This document shows positions 16,928-25,669 of a stretch of DNA of 64,000 bases, piece after piece. This DNA is from Syntrophaceticus sp050949745 (lineage in GTDB: Bacteria; Bacillota; DSM-12270; Thermacetogeniales; Thermacetogeniaceae). The stretch lies in the NCBI GenBank assembly GCA_050949745.1, contig JBMNGF010000017.1:124001-188000 (forward strand), given 5' to 3'. The position numbers were made by a program, and so were the translations under genes. How positions within the stretch are numbered: the first letter of the stretch is position 1; each line of letters begins with the position of its first letter. The notes beneath the pieces were generated by a model. The model worked only from the letters and a program-made list of their open reading frames with translations. It had not been told where the DNA came from and did not search any database.

Positions 16928-18208
16928 CTATTTGACTCTCTGATCGAAGACGCGCTTTGTCTTTTTTTCGCTGCGGGGTAAGCCGCCCTGGGGTACAACT
17001 TCGATATCAGCAAGAATGCCGATCACCCGTTTGATATTACGCCTACAGGCAGTTATGGTCTGCTCGGGATCAACACCTGCTTCCCCTTCCACCCGCAGCA
17101 ATATGCAGTCTTTTCCCTCTTGTCTGGTCAGGACTACCTGATATTCACTGCTGACTCCGGGAGTATTCTTTAAGACTGAATCAATCTGTCCGGGGAAAAC
17201 CAGCACACCCTTAACCTTAAAAGCCTCATCACTGCGCCCCAAAATGCGGTCGATCATCGGATATGGGCTGCCACAAGAGCAAGGCTCTGGCAGCAGTCGT
17301 GTGATATCCCGGGTGCGGTAGCGAAGCAGAGGCAACCCTTCCTTAGTCAGGGTAGAGATGACCAGTTCCCCTTCTTTTCCGGGAGGTAGCACCTCTGCTG
17401 TATCAGGATCAATGATTTCAAAATAAAAATAGTCACTCCAATAATGGATACCACAGTGGTCATGACAGTCAATGCCAATGCCAGGACCGTAAACCTCAGT
17501 TAAACCATAGATATCAAAGATATCCAGATCCAAAATTGAGGCAATGCGCTGCCTCATCTTTTCTCCCCAGCGTTCAGAGCCAAAAATACCTACACGCAGG
17601 GAAATCCGGTCTTTCAAATTGCGCCTGCCTATCTCTTCTGCCAGGTAAAGTCCATAGGAAGCAGTTCCTGTAATGACCGTGCTTTTTAAGTCCTGCATCA
17701 TTTCCAACTGCTTTTCAGTGTTCCCAGGGCCCATAGGGATGGCCATTGCACCCAGCTCTTCTACCCCACTTTGGAAACCGATCCCCGCAGTCCAGAGGCC
17801 GTAACCGGGTGTGATCTGAACCCGATCCCTATTTGTTACCCCAGCAAATCTCAAGCAGCGAGCCATCATATCTGTAAAAGCACCTACATCATTTTTGGTA
17901 TAAGGGATAATAGTCGGCTTACCGGTAGTCCCGGAGGATGAATGGATGCGAACGATCTCCTCCTCTTCGGCTGCACGCATATATTCGAGAGGGTATTCCC
18001 GCAGCTCCTGCTTTACTGTAAAGGGAATATGGGAAAAATCTGTGAAGCTTTGAATATCTTCAGGCTTGATGCCTGCAGCATCTAACTTAGCGCGGTAAAA
18101 AGAACTCCGTTTATAAACACGCCTGATTAGCTGCAATAAAGCAGGAAACTGGGACTCTCGCAGTTCTTGAAAACTAATGAGGGAATATTCGGGCACAGTT
18201 TTGGCCAT
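16928..18208 (-). CDS. Phenylacetate-CoA ligase (PaaK family)
   Basis: A 426-residue adenylate-forming enzyme that activates an arylacetate (phenylacetate or indoleacetate) with ATP and CoA. The P-loop-like adenylation motif is SSSGTTGKPT. IYGLTEVYGPG is the second core motif, and GLPLLRYRTRD with DRILGRSDEAFKVKG marks the hinge and C-terminal domain. It is the first gene of paaK-iorAB. Its ATG has only a weak ribosome site (AGGT at 9 nt); a stronger GGAGG lies about 30 nt upstream. The leader carries a promoter, NAG-triplet array and terminator. Aryl specificity comes from the iorAB context, not from residues I can read. Confidence 0.9.
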   Translation of the reverse strand: MAKTVPEYSLISFQELRESQFPALLQLIRRVYKRSSFYRAKLDAAGIKPEDIQSFTDFSHIPFTVKQELREYPLEYMRAAEEEEIVRIHSSSGTTGKPTIIPYTKNDVGAFTDMMARCLRFAGVTNRDRVQITPGYGLWTAGIGFQSGVEELGAMAIPMGPGNTEKQLEMMQDLKSTVITGTASYGLYLAEEIGRRNLKDRISLRVGIFGSERWGEKMRQRIASILDLDIFDIYGLTEVYGPGIGIDCHDHCGIHYWSDYFYFEIIDPDTAEVLPPGKEGELVISTLTKEGLPLLRYRTRDITRLLPEPCSCGSPYPMIDRILGRSDEAFKVKGVLVFPGQIDSVLKNTPGVSSEYQVVLTRQEGKDCILLRVEGEAGVDPEQTITACRRNIKRVIGILADIEVVPQGGLPRSEKKTKRVFDQRVK

Positions 18209-18253
18209 TTTCAGCGACCTAGTTAAACCAGGCCGCCCACCTCCTCTCCAAAC

Positions 18254-18288
18254 ATAAAAAAATAAAACCAGGCCTGCAAAGCCTGGTT
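18254..18288 (-). terminator. Leader terminator (attenuator) of paaK-iorAB
   Basis: Minus-strand AACCAGGC-(7 nt)-GCCTGGTT (18288-18281 and 18273-18266), followed by TTATTTTTTT, ends about 45 nt before the paaK ATG. The only upstream gene is divergent, so this is a leader terminator. Its loop and arm (GCTTTGC, 18282-18276) can instead pair with GCAAAGC (18311-18305) at the end of the triplet array. Confidence 0.8.
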
Positions 18289-18305
18289 GTTCTCATAGTT
18301 CATAG

Positions 18306-18349
18306 CTTTGCTCAGCTCAACTCTTCTTTTCTCAACTCATCTCTAACTA
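18306..18349 (-). promoter_or_regulatory. TRAP-like binding site: nine NAG triplets at 5-nt period
   Basis: In the transcript the triplets run TAG, GAG, GAG, GAG, AAG, GAG, GAG, GAG, AAG, separated by 2 nt (3 nt once). On the plus strand the triplets start at 18306, 18311, 18316, 18321, 18326, 18331, 18336, 18341 and 18347. Such arrays bind the tryptophan-activated RNA-binding attenuation protein (TRAP, MtrB). It begins about 12 nt after the predicted start and overlaps a potential antiterminator. Confidence 0.65.
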
Positions 18350-18367
18350 AGATATTCAATTTTCTTT

Positions 18368-18397
18368 TTTATACCACAACTATCTGCTTTTAGTCAA
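18368..18397 (-). promoter_or_regulatory. Sigma-A promoter of paaK-iorAB
   Basis: TTGACT (18397-18392), an 18-nt spacer and TATAAA (18373-18368) on the minus strand. Transcription would begin near 18361, just upstream of the triplet array. Confidence 0.6.
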
Positions 18398-18598
18398 TGG
18401 TCAATATTCCCATTTAATAAGGTATCCACTTTTATTAATGCCACATAAAAATGCCAACTCCTGAATCGCCCCCGGTTACCGAGCTATCACTATTTTATAA
18501 CACCTTTAAATATTTCTAAATACTTTATCCAAAACAAAGGATTTTCGACTAAAATATTGAATAATTAAAAAAAGAATAGATTGGGGGCAATCATTAGT

Positions 18599-20212
18599 AT
18601 GGCGAAAATTATCTTCAGGGGAGGAGTTGGTACTGTCACCGGGTCATGCTATCTATTAGAAACGGAGAGCCTGCGGCTGCTTGTGGACTGCGGCCTGTTC
18701 CAGGGAAAGAAAGAACTCCGCACACTCAACTACCGCACCCCTCTGATATCGCTTAAAACTATCGACTACATTCTGCTCACCCACGCTCATATCGACCATT
18801 CAGGACTAATTCCACGCTTTTATAAGAACGGTTTTCGAGGAAAGATATTATCCACAAGGGCTACTGTGGAACTCTGCGAGATTATGCTTCCAGATAGCGG
18901 CCATATCCAGGAAATAGAAGCAGAATGGAAGAACCGTAAAGCTCAACGCCGGGGGGAAAAGCCAATACCACCCCTTTATACAGCAGAGGATGCCACCAAC
19001 TGCCTGCAGTGCTTTCAAGCTGTTTACTACGGTGAAAGCATTCAGCTTAATGAACAGATAAGAGTACGTTTTCTTGATGCCGGGCATATTCTAGGCTCTG
19101 CAATCATTGAGGTCTGGGTAAAAGAAGGAAATCGTGAGATTAAGATCGTTTTCAGCGGGGACCTGGGCAACAGCAACAGTTCAATCGTTCGCAACCCATT
19201 TCAAGTAACAGCTGCAGATTACCTGATCATCGAGTCTACCTACGGGAATCGCATCCACCGATCAATAACAGATCAGTCAGAACGGATCAAGGATATTTTC
19301 TTGGATACTATCAACAGAGGAGGAAATGTTATTATTCCTGCTTTCGCAGTAGGAAGAACACAGCAAATCCTTTATACCCTTAACGAGATGATTGAAAATG
19401 GTGAACTCCCCCAGATCCCTGTGTTTATAGACAGCCCCTTGGCAGTATCAGCAACTAAAATTTTCAGTGACTGCCGGGAATGCTATAACCAAGAAACACT
19501 ATGGCTTTTAAGTAAAGGGGATGACCCCTTCTACTTCCCAGGCCTTAAATATGTGCGCAGTGCCGATGAGTCCAGAGCACTGAACAAATTAAAAGGTGGT
19601 GCAGTTATTATTTCTGCCAGCGGGATGTGTGATGCAGGCAGGATCAAACATCACCTCAAGCATAACTTGTGGCGCCCGGAGTCTGCAGTGATCTTTATCG
19701 GTTTCCAGGCAGAGGGAACCCTGGGACGGCGCCTGATAGATGGGGTCAAAAAGGTAAAAATCATGGGCGAAATGATCAATGTCGCCGCCAAAATCCACTC
19801 CCTTCAGGGAGGGTTTTCCGCCCATGCAGACCAGGCAGGACTTTTAAAGTGGGTTTCATCATTTACTAGATACCCCCAGCGCATCTTTGTAGTTCATGGA
19901 GAAATTTCGGAATCACAAGCTCTCGCAGATTTATTAACGAATGAAATAGGGATTCCCACCAGCATTCCAAAATTCAGTGAAGAATACCTGTTTGAGACTA
20001 GCTATCCAGAATATGTAGACAAAAGGGGTACAGAACCCCGAATTGCAAGTGCATTCGATAAACGACAGCAGCTGTTGACAGCCATCGACCGTTTGGCACA
20101 GAGGCTTCCCTCTTTAAGGAGCGAGCTACTATCTGAAGAATATGAAGATGATGAACTGAGAGAACTTGATGAAGTTATACAGACTCTTGAAGAAAGAATC
20201 TCCCTACCCTGA
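18599..20212 (+). CDS. Metallo-beta-lactamase/beta-CASP RNA-processing nuclease
   Basis: A 537-residue cytosolic nuclease-like protein. The metallo-beta-lactamase metal motif is LTHAHIDHSG, with DAGHILGS and FSGDLG as later metal ligands. The beta-CASP cap is followed by the KKVKIMGEMI...GGFSAHADQ RNA-specificity motif. Such proteins cut RNA, as in RNase J/CPSF-like or YSH1-like enzymes. The start at ATG 18599 fits the conserved MAKIIFRGG beginning, with a purine-rich GGGGG 11 nt upstream; an in-frame TTG at 18581 is the alternative. It is divergent from paaK and ends at a strong terminator. Confidence 0.85.
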   Translation: MAKIIFRGGVGTVTGSCYLLETESLRLLVDCGLFQGKKELRTLNYRTPLISLKTIDYILLTHAHIDHSGLIPRFYKNGFRGKILSTRATVELCEIMLPDSGHIQEIEAEWKNRKAQRRGEKPIPPLYTAEDATNCLQCFQAVYYGESIQLNEQIRVRFLDAGHILGSAIIEVWVKEGNREIKIVFSGDLGNSNSSIVRNPFQVTAADYLIIESTYGNRIHRSITDQSERIKDIFLDTINRGGNVIIPAFAVGRTQQILYTLNEMIENGELPQIPVFIDSPLAVSATKIFSDCRECYNQETLWLLSKGDDPFYFPGLKYVRSADESRALNKLKGGAVIISASGMCDAGRIKHHLKHNLWRPESAVIFIGFQAEGTLGRRLIDGVKKVKIMGEMINVAAKIHSLQGGFSAHADQAGLLKWVSSFTRYPQRIFVVHGEISESQALADLLTNEIGIPTSIPKFSEEYLFETSYPEYVDKRGTEPRIASAFDKRQQLLTAIDRLAQRLPSLRSELLSEEYEDDELRELDEVIQTLEERISLP

Positions 20213-20256
20213 AACAGCACTCTGACGCTAAATATCTAGCACAGCCCTGAATATAC

Positions 20257-20301
20257 GGTTGTTTTCATCCGCAGCTAACATCCGGGTGAAAACAACCTTT
20301 T
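20257..20301 (+). terminator. Terminator of the beta-CASP gene
   Basis: Perfect 11-bp arms GGTTGTTTTCA (20257-20267) and TGAAAACAACC (20287-20297), followed by TTTT. It lies between two convergent genes and may serve both. Confidence 0.75.
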
Positions 20302-20304
20302 CGG

Positions 20305-21714
20305 TTATCTCCCCCGGTGAGATTTAAAACGTTTAGGGCGACTTTTTCCTTTAGCACTCCGATTATAGCCTTTGTTTCTTGGCATCTTCTTCATCTTACA
20401 GGCTCTATCTTCTGTAAGCTTGACAGGTATAGATTCAGGCTCCTTGGTAAGCATCTTCAAAGCTGCCGACAACAGAGCAACCGAATCGGTCTCCTCCAGC
20501 ATTTCCTTGGCGAACCCACGGTACTGTTCGATTTCAGTTGATTCAGCAACCTGTATCAACTTCTCCATTATCTGATGCTGCTGGCCGGCGATTGCCTCTG
20601 CACTGGTTGGAACAGGCCTACGGGTTATTTTTCGCCTTGTTAAAGATTCTATTACCCTCAGATGATGCATTTCCCGTGGGGTTACAAAGGTTATCGCCTG
20701 CCCGGATTGACCAAGGCGCCCTGTCCGGCCAATCCTGTGGACGTAGCTTTCCGGATCTTGAGGGATGTCAAAGTTGTAAACATGTGTCACACCGCTGATA
20801 TCCAATCCCCTAGCCGCCACATCGGTAGCCACTAATGTATCTATAATCCCTTCACGAAATTGCCGCATTACTGTATCCCGCATCCCCTGTGATAAATCAC
20901 CATGTATTCTTTCTGCCGAGTATCCCCGTTTTTTCAAGGCTTCAGCAATTTCATCAACCCGTCGCTTGGTACGCACAAAAACAATAGCCAATTCTGGCAA
21001 CTGTATATCCAGTAAGCGGCAGAGCACATTAAACTTTTTATCGTCAGAGAATTCCATATAGTACTGTTCAATGCTTGGAACCGTCAACTCTTTGGCCTTA
21101 ATACCGACAATTTCCGGCTCCTTCATAAACCGTTGGGCGATCTTCTGAAGTGATTTGGGTATGGTTGCAGAAAAAAACATGGTCTGACGTTTGTCAGGTG
21201 TCTCCTGAAAGATTTTTTCAATGTCTTCGATAAAGCCCATATTAAGCATCTCGTCGGCCTCATCCAGTACAATGACCTTGATCTGCTGCAAGCGAATCGT
21301 TCTGCGACGGATATGGTCTAATAAACGACCGGGTGTACCCACAATAATGTGCGGCCTTTTCTTCAATGCCTTGATCTGGCGATCAATATTCTGCCCACCA
21401 TAGATGGGAAGCGCTCTGATTCCCTTAAACTGTCCGATTTTATACAATTCCTCGGCTACCTGGATAGCCAATTCACGGGTCGGGGTAACCACAATCCCCT
21501 GTATGTGTTCCTGCTCAAGGTCAAATCGCTCCACCATGGGAATGCCGAAAGCAGCTGTCTTTCCGGTTCCTGTCTGAGCCTGTCCGATCAGATCCTTTCC
21601 CTGCATGGCAACAGGAATAGCCTGCTGCTGGATGGGAGTCATCTCCTCGAAACCCATTTCATTAACTGCCTGCATTACCTGGGAACTTAATCTTAATTCA
21701 TCAAATGCCAACAT
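20305..21714 (-). CDS. cshA: DEAD-box RNA helicase (CshA type)
   Basis: A 469-residue ATP-dependent RNA helicase for mRNA turnover, ribosome assembly or cold adaptation. Motifs: Q motif (TPIQQQAIP), Walker A AQTGTGKT, PTRELAIQ, TPGRLLDH, DEAD, SAT, ARGLDISGV and HRIGRTGR. The C-terminal tail is strongly basic (KSRPKRFKSHRGR), typical of the Firmicute CshA/DeaD RNA-binding extension. CGGAGG precedes the ATG. It stands alone downstream of the tRNA-Pro/Gly/Arg cluster on the same strand. Confidence 0.92.
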   Translation of the reverse strand: MLAFDELRLSSQVMQAVNEMGFEEMTPIQQQAIPVAMQGKDLIGQAQTGTGKTAAFGIPMVERFDLEQEHIQGIVVTPTRELAIQVAEELYKIGQFKGIRALPIYGGQNIDRQIKALKKRPHIIVGTPGRLLDHIRRRTIRLQQIKVIVLDEADEMLNMGFIEDIEKIFQETPDKRQTMFFSATIPKSLQKIAQRFMKEPEIVGIKAKELTVPSIEQYYMEFSDDKKFNVLCRLLDIQLPELAIVFVRTKRRVDEIAEALKKRGYSAERIHGDLSQGMRDTVMRQFREGIIDTLVATDVAARGLDISGVTHVYNFDIPQDPESYVHRIGRTGRLGQSGQAITFVTPREMHHLRVIESLTRRKITRRPVPTSAEAIAGQQHQIMEKLIQVAESTEIEQYRGFAKEMLEETDSVALLSAALKMLTKEPESIPVKLTEDRACKMKKMPRNKGYNRSAKGKSRPKRFKSHRGR

Positions 21715-21877
21715 ATTTTCCTCCGTATTTTATAACAATTATTTTAACAAATTTAGCATCTTTTATACTATTGGTCACACCACAATTAAGTATTGACAAA
21801 TATTAAAAAAATAGTCCTTCATATCACCAAAAAACCTAGTAATATCAAGGACTCCAGCGATGTTGATTTTTCTCCTC

Positions 21878-21954
<77 letters not shown>

Positions 21955-21972
21955 ATAATGGTGTAAATAAAA

Positions 21973-22046
21973 TGGAGCGGGTGATGGGAATCGAACCCAC
22001 CCGACTGGCTTGGAAGGCCAGGGCTCTACCGCTGAGCTACACCCGC
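21973..22046 (-). tRNA. tRNA-Gly (anticodon TCC)
   Basis: A 74-nt cloverleaf with GCGGGTG/CACCCGC acceptor (the preceding AT belongs to the T-stem), anticodon loop CTTCCAA (TCC) and encoded CCA. Confidence 0.95.
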
Positions 22047-22104
22047 TTGTTTTTGCGATGCTATTTTAACATATTAAACACATCTCCACAAGGTTTTGTA
22101 CAAT

Positions 22105-22181
22105 TGGTCGGGGTGGGGAGATTTGAACTCCCGACCTCTTGGTCCCAAACCAAGCGCGCTACCAAACTACGCCACACCCCG
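22105..22181 (-). tRNA. tRNA-Pro (anticodon TGG)
   Basis: A 77-nt cloverleaf with CGGGGTG/CACCCCG acceptor, anticodon loop TTTGGGA (TGG) and encoded CCA. It lies directly after rdgB on the same strand and heads the Pro-Gly-Arg cluster. Confidence 0.95.
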
Positions 22182-22232
22182 TATTCAGCAAGAATTAGTA
22201 TAACACTTATTCGCCGTTCTTTCAACAATAAA

Positions 22233-22844
22233 TTAACTGCCCTCCTCGAGCAGTTGCACAAGAACATCCCGCATTCCCCTGATGGCCTGGGCACGGTGAC
22301 TGATGCGATTCTTTACCTCTGGGCCCAGTTCCGCAAATGTCTTCCCCAGCGACGGAATCAAAAAAAGGGGATCATAACCGAAGCCCTTAGTGCCCTTGGG
22401 TTGAAAGGCGATCCTTCCTTCGCAGATACCTTCACTCAAAAACTCCCTTCCCTGGAGAGTAACTAAAGCGATCACACAGCGAAAGCGCCCACCTCTCTGC
22501 TGCAAAGGAACTCCCTCTAAAGCTTGCAGCAGTTTTTTATTATTTGCTTGGTCATCATTCCCATGTCCGGCATAGCGTGATGAATAAACTCCCGGAGCTC
22601 CCTGAAGGTAGTCTACCTCCAATCCGGAATCATCTGCCAGAGCAATTACCCCAGCAGCCCTAGCAGCAGCCCTAGCCTTGATCAGGGCGTTTTCCCGAAA
22701 TGTTTGACCAGTCTCCTCAACATCAGAAATATCGCTGAAATCGTGATCTATAAGGGAGACGATCACCAGAGGTAAATCACTCAGCAGTTGACGATATTCC
22801 TCGATCTTACCTGCGTTCCTGCTGGCAATCAGAACTTTATTCAT
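22233..22844 (-). CDS. rdgB: XTP/dITP pyrophosphatase (HAM1/RdgB family)
   Basis: A 203-residue housecleaning enzyme that hydrolyses non-canonical purine triphosphates such as dITP and XTP. Motifs: IASRNAGK at the N-terminus, ETGQTFRENALIKA, ADDSGLEVDYLQGAPGVYSSRYAG, and GFGYDPLF near the C-terminus, then SHRAQA. The start at 22844 (MNKVLIASRN) overlaps the 3' end of rph by 8 nt, which points to coupled translation. Confidence 0.93.
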   Translation of the reverse strand: MNKVLIASRNAGKIEEYRQLLSDLPLVIVSLIDHDFSDISDVEETGQTFRENALIKARAAARAAGVIALADDSGLEVDYLQGAPGVYSSRYAGHGNDDQANNKKLLQALEGVPLQQRGGRFRCVIALVTLQGREFLSEGICEGRIAFQPKGTKGFGYDPLFLIPSLGKTFAELGPEVKNRISHRAQAIRGMRDVLVQLLEEGS

Positions 22845-23562
22845 TGAGAACACCCAACATTTCCTTTTGGTAAGCAACTAACTGCTGTATACCCTCTGCT
22901 GCCAGATCGATAAAACTATCGAGCTCCTCCCTGGTAAAGGGCATACCTTCAGCAGTGCCCTGCACTTCGACAAAGCGGCCATCTCCGGTCATCACCACAT
23001 TCATATCCACCTCTGCCATAGAATCCTCGGCAAAACAGAGATCAAGCTGCAGCTGTTCTTTCACCTTGCCTACACTCACAGCTGCCAAATAATCGCTTAC
23101 AGGCAGTCTATCCCACTTTTCCTTATCTTTCAATATACGCAGGGCATCCACTAAAGCGATGAATGCTCCGGTGATAGCTGTTGTCCTCGTACCACCATCT
23201 GCCTGAATCACATCACAGTCAATCCAGATAGTATTTTCTCCTATACTCTCCAGATCAACGACAGACCTCAAGGCTCTTCCAATAAGACGCTGTATCTCAG
23301 ATGCTCTTCCATTTATTCTGCCCCTTGTGCTATCTCGAGGAATACGGTTTTCGGTAGAACGGGGAAGCATACTGTACTCAGCTGTCACCCAACCTTTTCC
23401 AGTACCTTTTAAAAATGGAGGCACCCTATCTTCTATACTGGCAGAGCATACCAACTTGGTATCCCCCATCTCAATAAGGACAGAACCTTCGGCATATTTC
23501 AAATAATTACGCTGTATTGTTACTGGTCGCAATTCTCCTGGTTTTCTACCATCAGGGCGCAT
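22837..23562 (-). CDS. rph: Ribonuclease PH
   Basis: A 241-residue phosphorolytic 3'-5' exonuclease that trims tRNA 3' ends. RPDGRKPGELRPV at the start, PRSTENRIPRDSTRGR, WIDCDVIQADGGTRTTAITGA and EVDMNVVMTGDGRFVEVQGT are classic. The start at 23562 (MRPDGR) is chosen because AGGAG lies 9 nt before it; upstream methionines would sit on top of the Shine-Dalgarno. It is part of a murI-rph-rdgB run as in Bacillus. Confidence 0.94.
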   Translation of the reverse strand: MRPDGRKPGELRPVTIQRNYLKYAEGSVLIEMGDTKLVCSASIEDRVPPFLKGTGKGWVTAEYSMLPRSTENRIPRDSTRGRINGRASEIQRLIGRALRSVVDLESIGENTIWIDCDVIQADGGTRTTAITGAFIALVDALRILKDKEKWDRLPVSDYLAAVSVGKVKEQLQLDLCFAEDSMAEVDMNVVMTGDGRFVEVQGTAEGMPFTREELDSFIDLAAEGIQQLVAYQKEMLGVLNE

Positions 23563-23640
23563 TTCCATCATCTCCTGACTCTTATTATGCCATAATAACA
23601 AAAAACAACTATTTGCCATAGACTGAAAAACAGGCCGGTG

Positions 23641-24465
23641 TTATTGGAGGTGACAGGCATCTTTACCCTGATTATTTAAAGAAATCTGGTGCACTTTAAA
23701 GGGAAAAGAACCGAGAAAACCCTTACCGACAGTGTAGAATGAAGTAACCGGACCGCTTGCATAAAAGAGATGCTGCGAAGTTTTTTCGCCCTGTCCATTA
23801 AGAGCCAAAATTTCAGCCAAATGGCAGACAACCTCCTCAGCCGGATCTACAAACTGAACAGCATCTCCCATAATGTGCCTGATCACCGGAGTGAGAAAAG
23901 GGTAATGTGTACAGCCGAAAACCAAAGTATCGACATCTGCCTCCTGAAGAGGCTTAAGATAAGCTCGTGCAATCTGATACGCTTCTCGTGTTTCATATGT
24001 CCCATTCTCCACAAGGGGAACAAAAAGGGGACAAGCTTGGGAAAAAACCTGCACATCCCCATTACCTGATTGAAAAGCGCGTTCATAAGCGCCACTTTCG
24101 ACTGTGGCCTTTGTGGCCAAAACACCGACCCTTTTATTCCTGGTTTTTTTTAGAGCACCATGAACTGCAGGTCCGATCATTCCAAAGACAGGAACCGGAG
24201 ATTTTTCCTGTAAATAGGAAAGGGAAACAGATGAACTGGTATTACAAGCAGCGATAACAGCTTTGACCCTATGGCTCAGCAAAAAATCTACAATATCTAA
24301 TCCAAAATGAATTATTTGCTCAAAACTGCATGCCCCATATGGTAAGTGAGCAGTGTCTCCAAAATAAATGATTTGCTCCTGTGGGAAACGCTTCCACAAG
24401 CTTTTAACTACTGTTAAGCCGCCCACACCGGAATCAAAAACTCCAATGGGCTGCGTCTTTTCCAA
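23641..24465 (-). CDS. murI: Glutamate racemase
   Basis: A 274-residue cofactor-independent racemase making D-glutamate for peptidoglycan. The two catalytic cysteines are C74 (AACNTSS) and C185 (GCTHYPF). GVFDSGVGGLTV opens the protein, and GDTAHLPYG is also conserved. The initiation codon is TTG at 24465, with GGAG 10 nt before it; the nearest ATG is out of frame. It is the first gene of murI-rph-rdgB. The GerM-like gene that often sits in this operon lies beyond an inserted acetate transporter. Confidence 0.93.
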   Translation of the reverse strand: MEKTQPIGVFDSGVGGLTVVKSLWKRFPQEQIIYFGDTAHLPYGACSFEQIIHFGLDIVDFLLSHRVKAVIAACNTSSSVSLSYLQEKSPVPVFGMIGPAVHGALKKTRNKRVGVLATKATVESGAYERAFQSGNGDVQVFSQACPLFVPLVENGTYETREAYQIARAYLKPLQEADVDTLVFGCTHYPFLTPVIRHIMGDAVQFVDPAEEVVCHLAEILALNGQGEKTSQHLFYASGPVTSFYTVGKGFLGSFPFKVHQISLNNQGKDACHLQ

Positions 24466-24693
24466 TGACGTTCATCTCCATTCCTTTTTCTTTTTCACAG
24501 CAAAATGACACCTTAATGAAAGAAATTCTAATAGATTATACCATAAACAGCATTTCGGCGGGGTAATCCAATCCCGGGAAAATCGCCGGTTAGCAATACT
24601 TATTATTTTTTACCTAATGTGTGATATATTGTGTAACTATTCATTATTTTCTTTATATGGCATAATATTAGCTCTTAATAATTATTTCTGTAG

Positions 24694-24722
24694 TTGTACA
24701 GAATCCGTATGCACAATATACT
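24694..24722 (+). promoter_or_regulatory. Probable promoter of the acetate transporter
   Basis: TTGTAC, a 17-nt spacer and TATACT in an AT-rich region. The leader to the transporter ATG would be about 225 nt and includes a mini-ORF at 24901. The rest of the 24480-24900 gap shows nothing else I can name. Confidence 0.35.
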
Positions 24723-24900
24723 TTAGAATGAGGAATATCTATACAATTTTTCTCGCTAACCTCTCACAAATATAATTATTCACATCATATTACCCTATTC
24801 AGCCTTCCTGATTTTTAATTCTAACTATTATTTATTTATTAAATAAGTCCACATTTTTCCCATACCAAGATAACTCATTGCCTTTTAGAGGAGGTGGTAG

Positions 24901-24936
24901 ATGGTATATCGGAAAGCAATTTTTTTGTATACATAA
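24901..24936 (+). CDS. Possible 11-codon leader peptide
   Basis: ATG 24901 follows a strong ribosome site (GAGGAGGTGG) and encodes MVYRKAIFLYT, ending 18 nt before the acetate transporter ATG, which has its own AGGAGG. It may be a leader peptide controlling the transporter or simply a chance mini-ORF. No stem-loop overlaps it. Confidence 0.35.
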   Translation: MVYRKAIFLYT

Positions 24937-24954
24937 AAAAAGGAGGTGCTTTGT

Positions 24955-25560
24955 ATGTCTAACAGTAATGCTCCTACAGAAATGAGTCAAATTCAGTCAA
25001 CCGCAGATCCATCACCTTTGGGGTTAGGCGCTTTCGCCTTAACCACCTTTGTACTCAGCGTAGGCAATGCCCAGCTGATACCAGATGAAGCAAAGCCTGC
25101 CTTCCTAGGCCTCGCCTTTTTCTACGGCGGCCTGGCACAGCTGCTAGCTGGTATGCAAGAGTTTAAGAAGAATAATGTTTTCGGGGCCACAGCTTTTTCC
25201 TCATATGGAGCCTTCTGGCTTTCATTGGCAACACTTACACTTTTTGAATTTATCGGTGTTATCAACTGGCAGGGGCATATGGGTACAGCAATCGGCTTCT
25301 TCCTGCTTGGATTCACAATTTTCAATACATATATGTGGTTTGCATCATTCAGAACCAGTGTCGCAGTATGCGGCGTCTTTACTACATTAGAGATCACTTT
25401 TATTCTGCTGGTTCTGGCTGAGTTCGGTATTATAAGCTCTGTCTCCGGTGGTATAATGGGTATCGTTACAGCTGCAGTAGCCTGGTATGCTTCTGCAGCA
25501 GGAGTCATAAATGAGGTTAATAAGCGTACAGTTCTGCCTGTAGGCCCTTTAGGAAAATAG
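24955..25560 (+). CDS. Acetate transporter (GPR1/FUN34/YaaH, SatP family)
   Basis: A 201-residue six-helix membrane protein that carries acetate/succinate with protons, or forms an acetate channel. The signature after the polar N-terminus is DPSPLGLGAFALTTFVLS (family NPAPLGL). The start at 24955 (MSNSNAP) has AAGGAGG 8 nt upstream. It sits alone on the plus strand with its own promoter and terminator inside an otherwise minus-strand housekeeping cluster. Confidence 0.9.
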   Translation: MSNSNAPTEMSQIQSTADPSPLGLGAFALTTFVLSVGNAQLIPDEAKPAFLGLAFFYGGLAQLLAGMQEFKKNNVFGATAFSSYGAFWLSLATLTLFEFIGVINWQGHMGTAIGFFLLGFTIFNTYMWFASFRTSVAVCGVFTTLEITFILLVLAEFGIISSVSGGIMGIVTAAVAWYASAAGVINEVNKRTVLPVGPLGK

Positions 25561-25602
25561 ACAGGGCTTTCCTGCGCTCTTAATCGCAGATGAATACTAG
25601 CA

Positions 25603-25640
25603 AAAATAAGAACCGGCTATGATAAGCCGGTTCTTATTTT
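25603..25640 (+). terminator. Strong bidirectional terminator
   Basis: Perfect 16-bp arms AAAATAAGAACCGGCT (25603-25618) and AGCCGGTTCTTATTTT (25625-25640) around a 6-nt loop. It stands between the convergent acetate transporter and GerM-like gene and has A and T tracts on either side, so it can serve both. Confidence 0.85.
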
Positions 25641-25669
25641 GATTGAGGCAACACGAGTCACCTTTCCAT

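Noticed and set aside
18254..18400. T-box riboswitch before paaK
   Set aside because: No T-box sequence (GGGTGG-N-ACC-like) or specifier hairpin is present; the purine triplet array explains the leader better.
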